This document shows positions 61,781-64,000 of a stretch of 64,000 bases of DNA, in pieces. Location: NCBI GenBank assembly GCA_020722565.1, contig DYKO01000004.1, forward strand, positions 65,643 to 129,642, given 5' to 3'. A model generated the notes under the pieces. That model was not told where the DNA came from, searched no databases, and saw only the letters and a list, made by a program, of their open reading frames with translations. This DNA is from Rikenella microfusus. Its GTDB lineage: Bacteria; Bacteroidota; Bacteroidia; Bacteroidales; Tenuifilaceae. Position numbers and translations under genes: made by a program. Every line of letters begins with the position of its first letter. Position 1 is the first letter of the stretch.

Positions 61781-63076
61781 ATGGCTAACAAGTTAAACGT
61801 TTTACTGCTTGGATCAGGTGGGCGTGAACATGCCCTGGCATGGAAAATTGCACAAAGCCCCTGGCTTGAAAAGCTATACATTGCCCCAGGCAACCCTGGC
61901 ACAATGCAGCATGGCGAAAACGTAAATATCAACCCACTGAGTTTTGAAGCAGTTAAAGCATTTTGTATCGACAAAAGCATAAACCTACTTGTTGTTGGGC
62001 CTGAGGAACCGTTGGTTAAGGGTATTCACGATTCGTTTGCTACCGACGAAAGGGTAAACCATATTATAGTTATTGGGCCCCAACAACAAGGGGCAATGCT
62101 TGAAGGGAGCAAAGATTTTGCCAAGGCATTTATGGCTCGCCATGGCATTCCCACTGCTCACTACCAAACCTTTACCAATGGCACCTTTGAACAGGCCAAA
62201 CAATTTCTTAGAACACTAAAACCCCCATATGTTCTAAAAGCCGACGGCCTTGCTGCCGGAAAAGGAGTGGTTATTGTAAATTCATATGATGAGGCCAGCA
62301 CTACTCTCGCCGAATTTTTTGGAGGGAAATTTGGCGATGCCAGCCGCAAGGTGGTTATTGAAGAGTTTCTGAGTGGTATAGAGCTATCGGTATTTGTACT
62401 AACCGATGGCAATTCGTACCTGATACTCCCCGAAGCCAAGGATTATAAGCGTGTTGGCATTGGCGACACGGGCCCGAATACTGGAGGAATGGGAACTATT
62501 TCACCGGTACCATTTGCCACATCAAACTTTTTGAATAAGGTAGAAGAGCAGATTGTTAAGCCTACCATCCACGGATTAAAATCGGATGGCATTCCCTACT
62601 GTGGCTTCATTTTTATAGGCCTAATGAATGTAAATGGCAATCCCTACGTAATTGAGTATAATGTTCGCATGGGCGACCCCGAAACCGAAGTGGTGATGCC
62701 GCGCATCAAAACCGACCTACTTGAAATGTTAGAAGCATGCGGCAATGGAAAATTGGACAAAGTAAAACTCGAAATATCACAACAAACTGCCAGTACCGTG
62801 GTTATTGTATCGGGTGGGTATCCCGGTACCTATGAAAAGTATAAAGATATTAGGATTGATACAGCAGTTCCCCAAGGGGCTATTTTATTCCATTCCGGAA
62901 CAGCCTTAAGAGATGGGAAACCGATAACCTCTGGTGGTAGAGTTTTTGCCTGCACTGGTAGGGGTAACAGTATTAATGAAGCGCTTAATTGTTCCTACTC
63001 GTTGGTTAATTGCATATATTTTGATGCAATGTACTACCGAAACGATATTGGGAAGGATTTACTCAATTACTTTTAA
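61781..63076 (+). CDS. purD: phosphoribosylamine-glycine ligase
   Basis: 431 residues from the ATG at 61781; the in-frame codon at 61760 overlaps the promoter and is not used. Second step of purine synthesis: phosphoribosylamine plus glycine and ATP to GAR. The N-terminal domain opens with VLLLGSGGREHALAW; the ATP-grasp region has LKADGLAAGKGVVI and EYNVRMGDPETEV with metal-binding residues. DUF6427 gene follows by 9 bp. Confidence 0.97.
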   Translation: MANKLNVLLLGSGGREHALAWKIAQSPWLEKLYIAPGNPGTMQHGENVNINPLSFEAVKAFCIDKSINLLVVGPEEPLVKGIHDSFATDERVNHIIVIGPQQQGAMLEGSKDFAKAFMARHGIPTAHYQTFTNGTFEQAKQFLRTLKPPYVLKADGLAAGKGVVIVNSYDEASTTLAEFFGGKFGDASRKVVIEEFLSGIELSVFVLTDGNSYLILPEAKDYKRVGIGDTGPNTGGMGTISPVPFATSNFLNKVEEQIVKPTIHGLKSDGIPYCGFIFIGLMNVNGNPYVIEYNVRMGDPETEVVMPRIKTDLLEMLEACGNGKLDKVKLEISQQTASTVVIVSGGYPGTYEKYKDIRIDTAVPQGAILFHSGTALRDGKPITSGGRVFACTGRGNSINEALNCSYSLVNCIYFDAMYYRNDIGKDLLNYF

Positions 63077-63085
63077 TTTCTGGGT

Positions 63086-64000
63086 ATGGTACTAAACTCA
63101 CTGCGCAAAAACACTTTTCTGGTTGCCCTGCTTTTTATCCTAATTTTTATTGGTACCTGGCTACAAACCATAACCGGAAAAATCGCCTCCTACTCCTCCC
63201 TTGCCGATAGTTTTCCCCTACCAATCTTTAAAATAATTTCTAATATTTTCCCTAAAAACAACACCCTTCCCCAAATTTCAGCACTGGTTCTTTCCATAGT
63301 TTTAGGGCTTCTTATACTAAACCTAACCAACAAGTTCATTCTACTTAAAAGCCGTACCTATTTGCCATTTCTCTTCTACCTGCTCACTTCATCGGCATTT
63401 ATTCCCATACAGAAGTTTAATCCCGCACTGTTAGCTTCAATATTTATTTTTCTGGCAATTGACCATGTAATGGCTACCTACCAAAAACGTAACCCGCTCG
63501 ATAACATTTTCCGTGCCGGCCTTTCAATCGGTATAGCATCACTTATTTATGCCCCATCGGTTTCAGTTGGTATTTGGTCACTTTTTGCCTTGCTAACCCT
63601 ACGGACGTTTGATATTAGGGAATGGTTCGTGCTGCTATTTGCCTTTACTGTTCCCTGGCTTTTTGTTCTACTCTTTTACTTTGCGCTCAGCATCGATTTT
63701 AATACTCTTATTACAACTTTTATAACCAACCTCATTGTTCCCTTTGAACCCACAAGCGACCCAATAGCATTTTATATATTTATTTCGTTTTTGGGCTTAC
63801 CCTTTATGGTAGCACTTTTAAGGGTTGTCCCCAATTTATCATCGCAAAAGATTGCCATCCGACGCTACTTTACTATTCTCATTCAGTTGTTTTTGTTGAT
63901 TATTCTAACATTTATTTTGATACCCTCCTGTTCCTATGAGATTTTTTATCTACTGGCCATTCCTGCTAGTTTTATTTACTCATCATACTTTGTAGAAGCA
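63086..64000 (+). CDS. DUF6427-like membrane protein (3' truncated by window edge)
   Basis: The frame from the ATG at 63086 is open for 305 codons to the end of the window. It encodes a polytopic membrane protein with roughly seven hydrophobic segments, beginning MVLNSLRKNTFLVALLFILI and passing LILNLTNKFILLKSRTYLPF and DHVMATYQKRNPLDNIFRAG. The pattern fits DUF6427, an uncharacterised Bacteroidota family often next to purine or pyrimidine genes. It starts 9 bp after purD and is surely co-transcribed. Function unknown. Confidence 0.85.
   Translation, partial: MVLNSLRKNTFLVALLFILIFIGTWLQTITGKIASYSSLADSFPLPIFKIISNIFPKNNTLPQISALVLSIVLGLLILNLTNKFILLKSRTYLPFLFYLLTSSAFIPIQKFNPALLASIFIFLAIDHVMATYQKRNPLDNIFRAGLSIGIASLIYAPSVSVGIWSLFALLTLRTFDIREWFVLLFAFTVPWLFVLLFYFALSIDFNTLITTFITNLIVPFEPTSDPIAFYIFISFLGLPFMVALLRVVPNLSSQKIAIRRYFTILIQLFLLIILTFILIPSCSYEIFYLLAIPASFIYSSYFVEA

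Noticed and set aside
1-64000. CRISPR arrays, rRNA genes, riboswitches and prophage modules
   Set aside because: No regularly spaced short repeats, no rRNA-like sequence, no recognisable riboswitch core and no phage structural genes were seen; the only tandem array is the coding 225-bp repeat.

Overview
The window is a chromosomal segment of a Bacteroidota bacterium, most likely of the Bacteroidales/Marinilabiliales side. The evidence is two proteins with type A C-terminal sorting domains of the type IX secretion system (T9SS), a PorQ homologue, -7 promoter elements of the TAnnTTTG type (two with a TTTG box exactly 20 nt upstream), DUF families typical of the phylum, and an IspG enlarged by an internal insertion. 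Base composition is AT-leaning. No rRNA, CRISPR array, prophage or intact insertion sequence is visible; one tRNA is present.

Layout. 1-2 kb: 3' end of a T9SS adhesin built of near-identical 225-bp repeats, then a spacer rich in CGCATT/AATGCG words. 2-8 kb: a DUF1972 glycosyltransferase translationally coupled to a cyclic-nucleotide-binding histidine kinase, a Cache-HAMP-GAF-PAS sensor without output domain, and a DUF2797 protein. 8-11 kb: a PspC-PadR-PspC operon with a probable PadR operator over its promoter, then tRNA-Gln. 11-15 kb: an MBOAT acyltransferase with two SGNH hydrolases (envelope polysaccharide O-acylation). 15-27 kb: an ArsC-family protein, a CAP protein, class I fumarase, DnaG, dihydrolipoyl dehydrogenase, a decayed inverted-repeat-bounded element, lipoproteins, a P1/PLC-like protein, PyrH and Frr. 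27-36 kb: IspH, Cmk, PorQ, a lipid kinase, ParA-ParB-DUF5683 and an MltD-like transglycosylase. 36-42 kb: a small exported protein, a T9SS M6 metalloprotease, a beta-barrel protein, Pgi and RlmN. 42-51 kb: a decayed membrane gene, YihY, DprA, a divergent proline-dehydrogenase-like protein and a tricorn-type protease. 51-57 kb: RbfA, a methyltransferase and a LolC/E-like permease in one operon, IspG and an MFS exporter. 57-64 kb: DUF3784 and DUF3267 membrane proteins, an ECF sigma/anti-sigma/outer-membrane-protein operon, PurD and a truncated DUF6427 membrane protein.

Most of the window is ordinary housekeeping and envelope biology. The parts that repay a second look are: a ~150-bp dispersed repeat seen at 7683-7829 and, inverted, at 35940-36109, reaching up to a start codon in the second copy; the TACTATA palindromes of the PadR operon; an ECF-like promoter in front of the sigma factor; a proline-dehydrogenase paralogue that has lost several catalytic residues; an in-frame TGA inside a transmembrane segment next to yihY; and the cyclic-nucleotide kinase/glycosyltransferase pair. 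I did not find a system I could call clearly novel.
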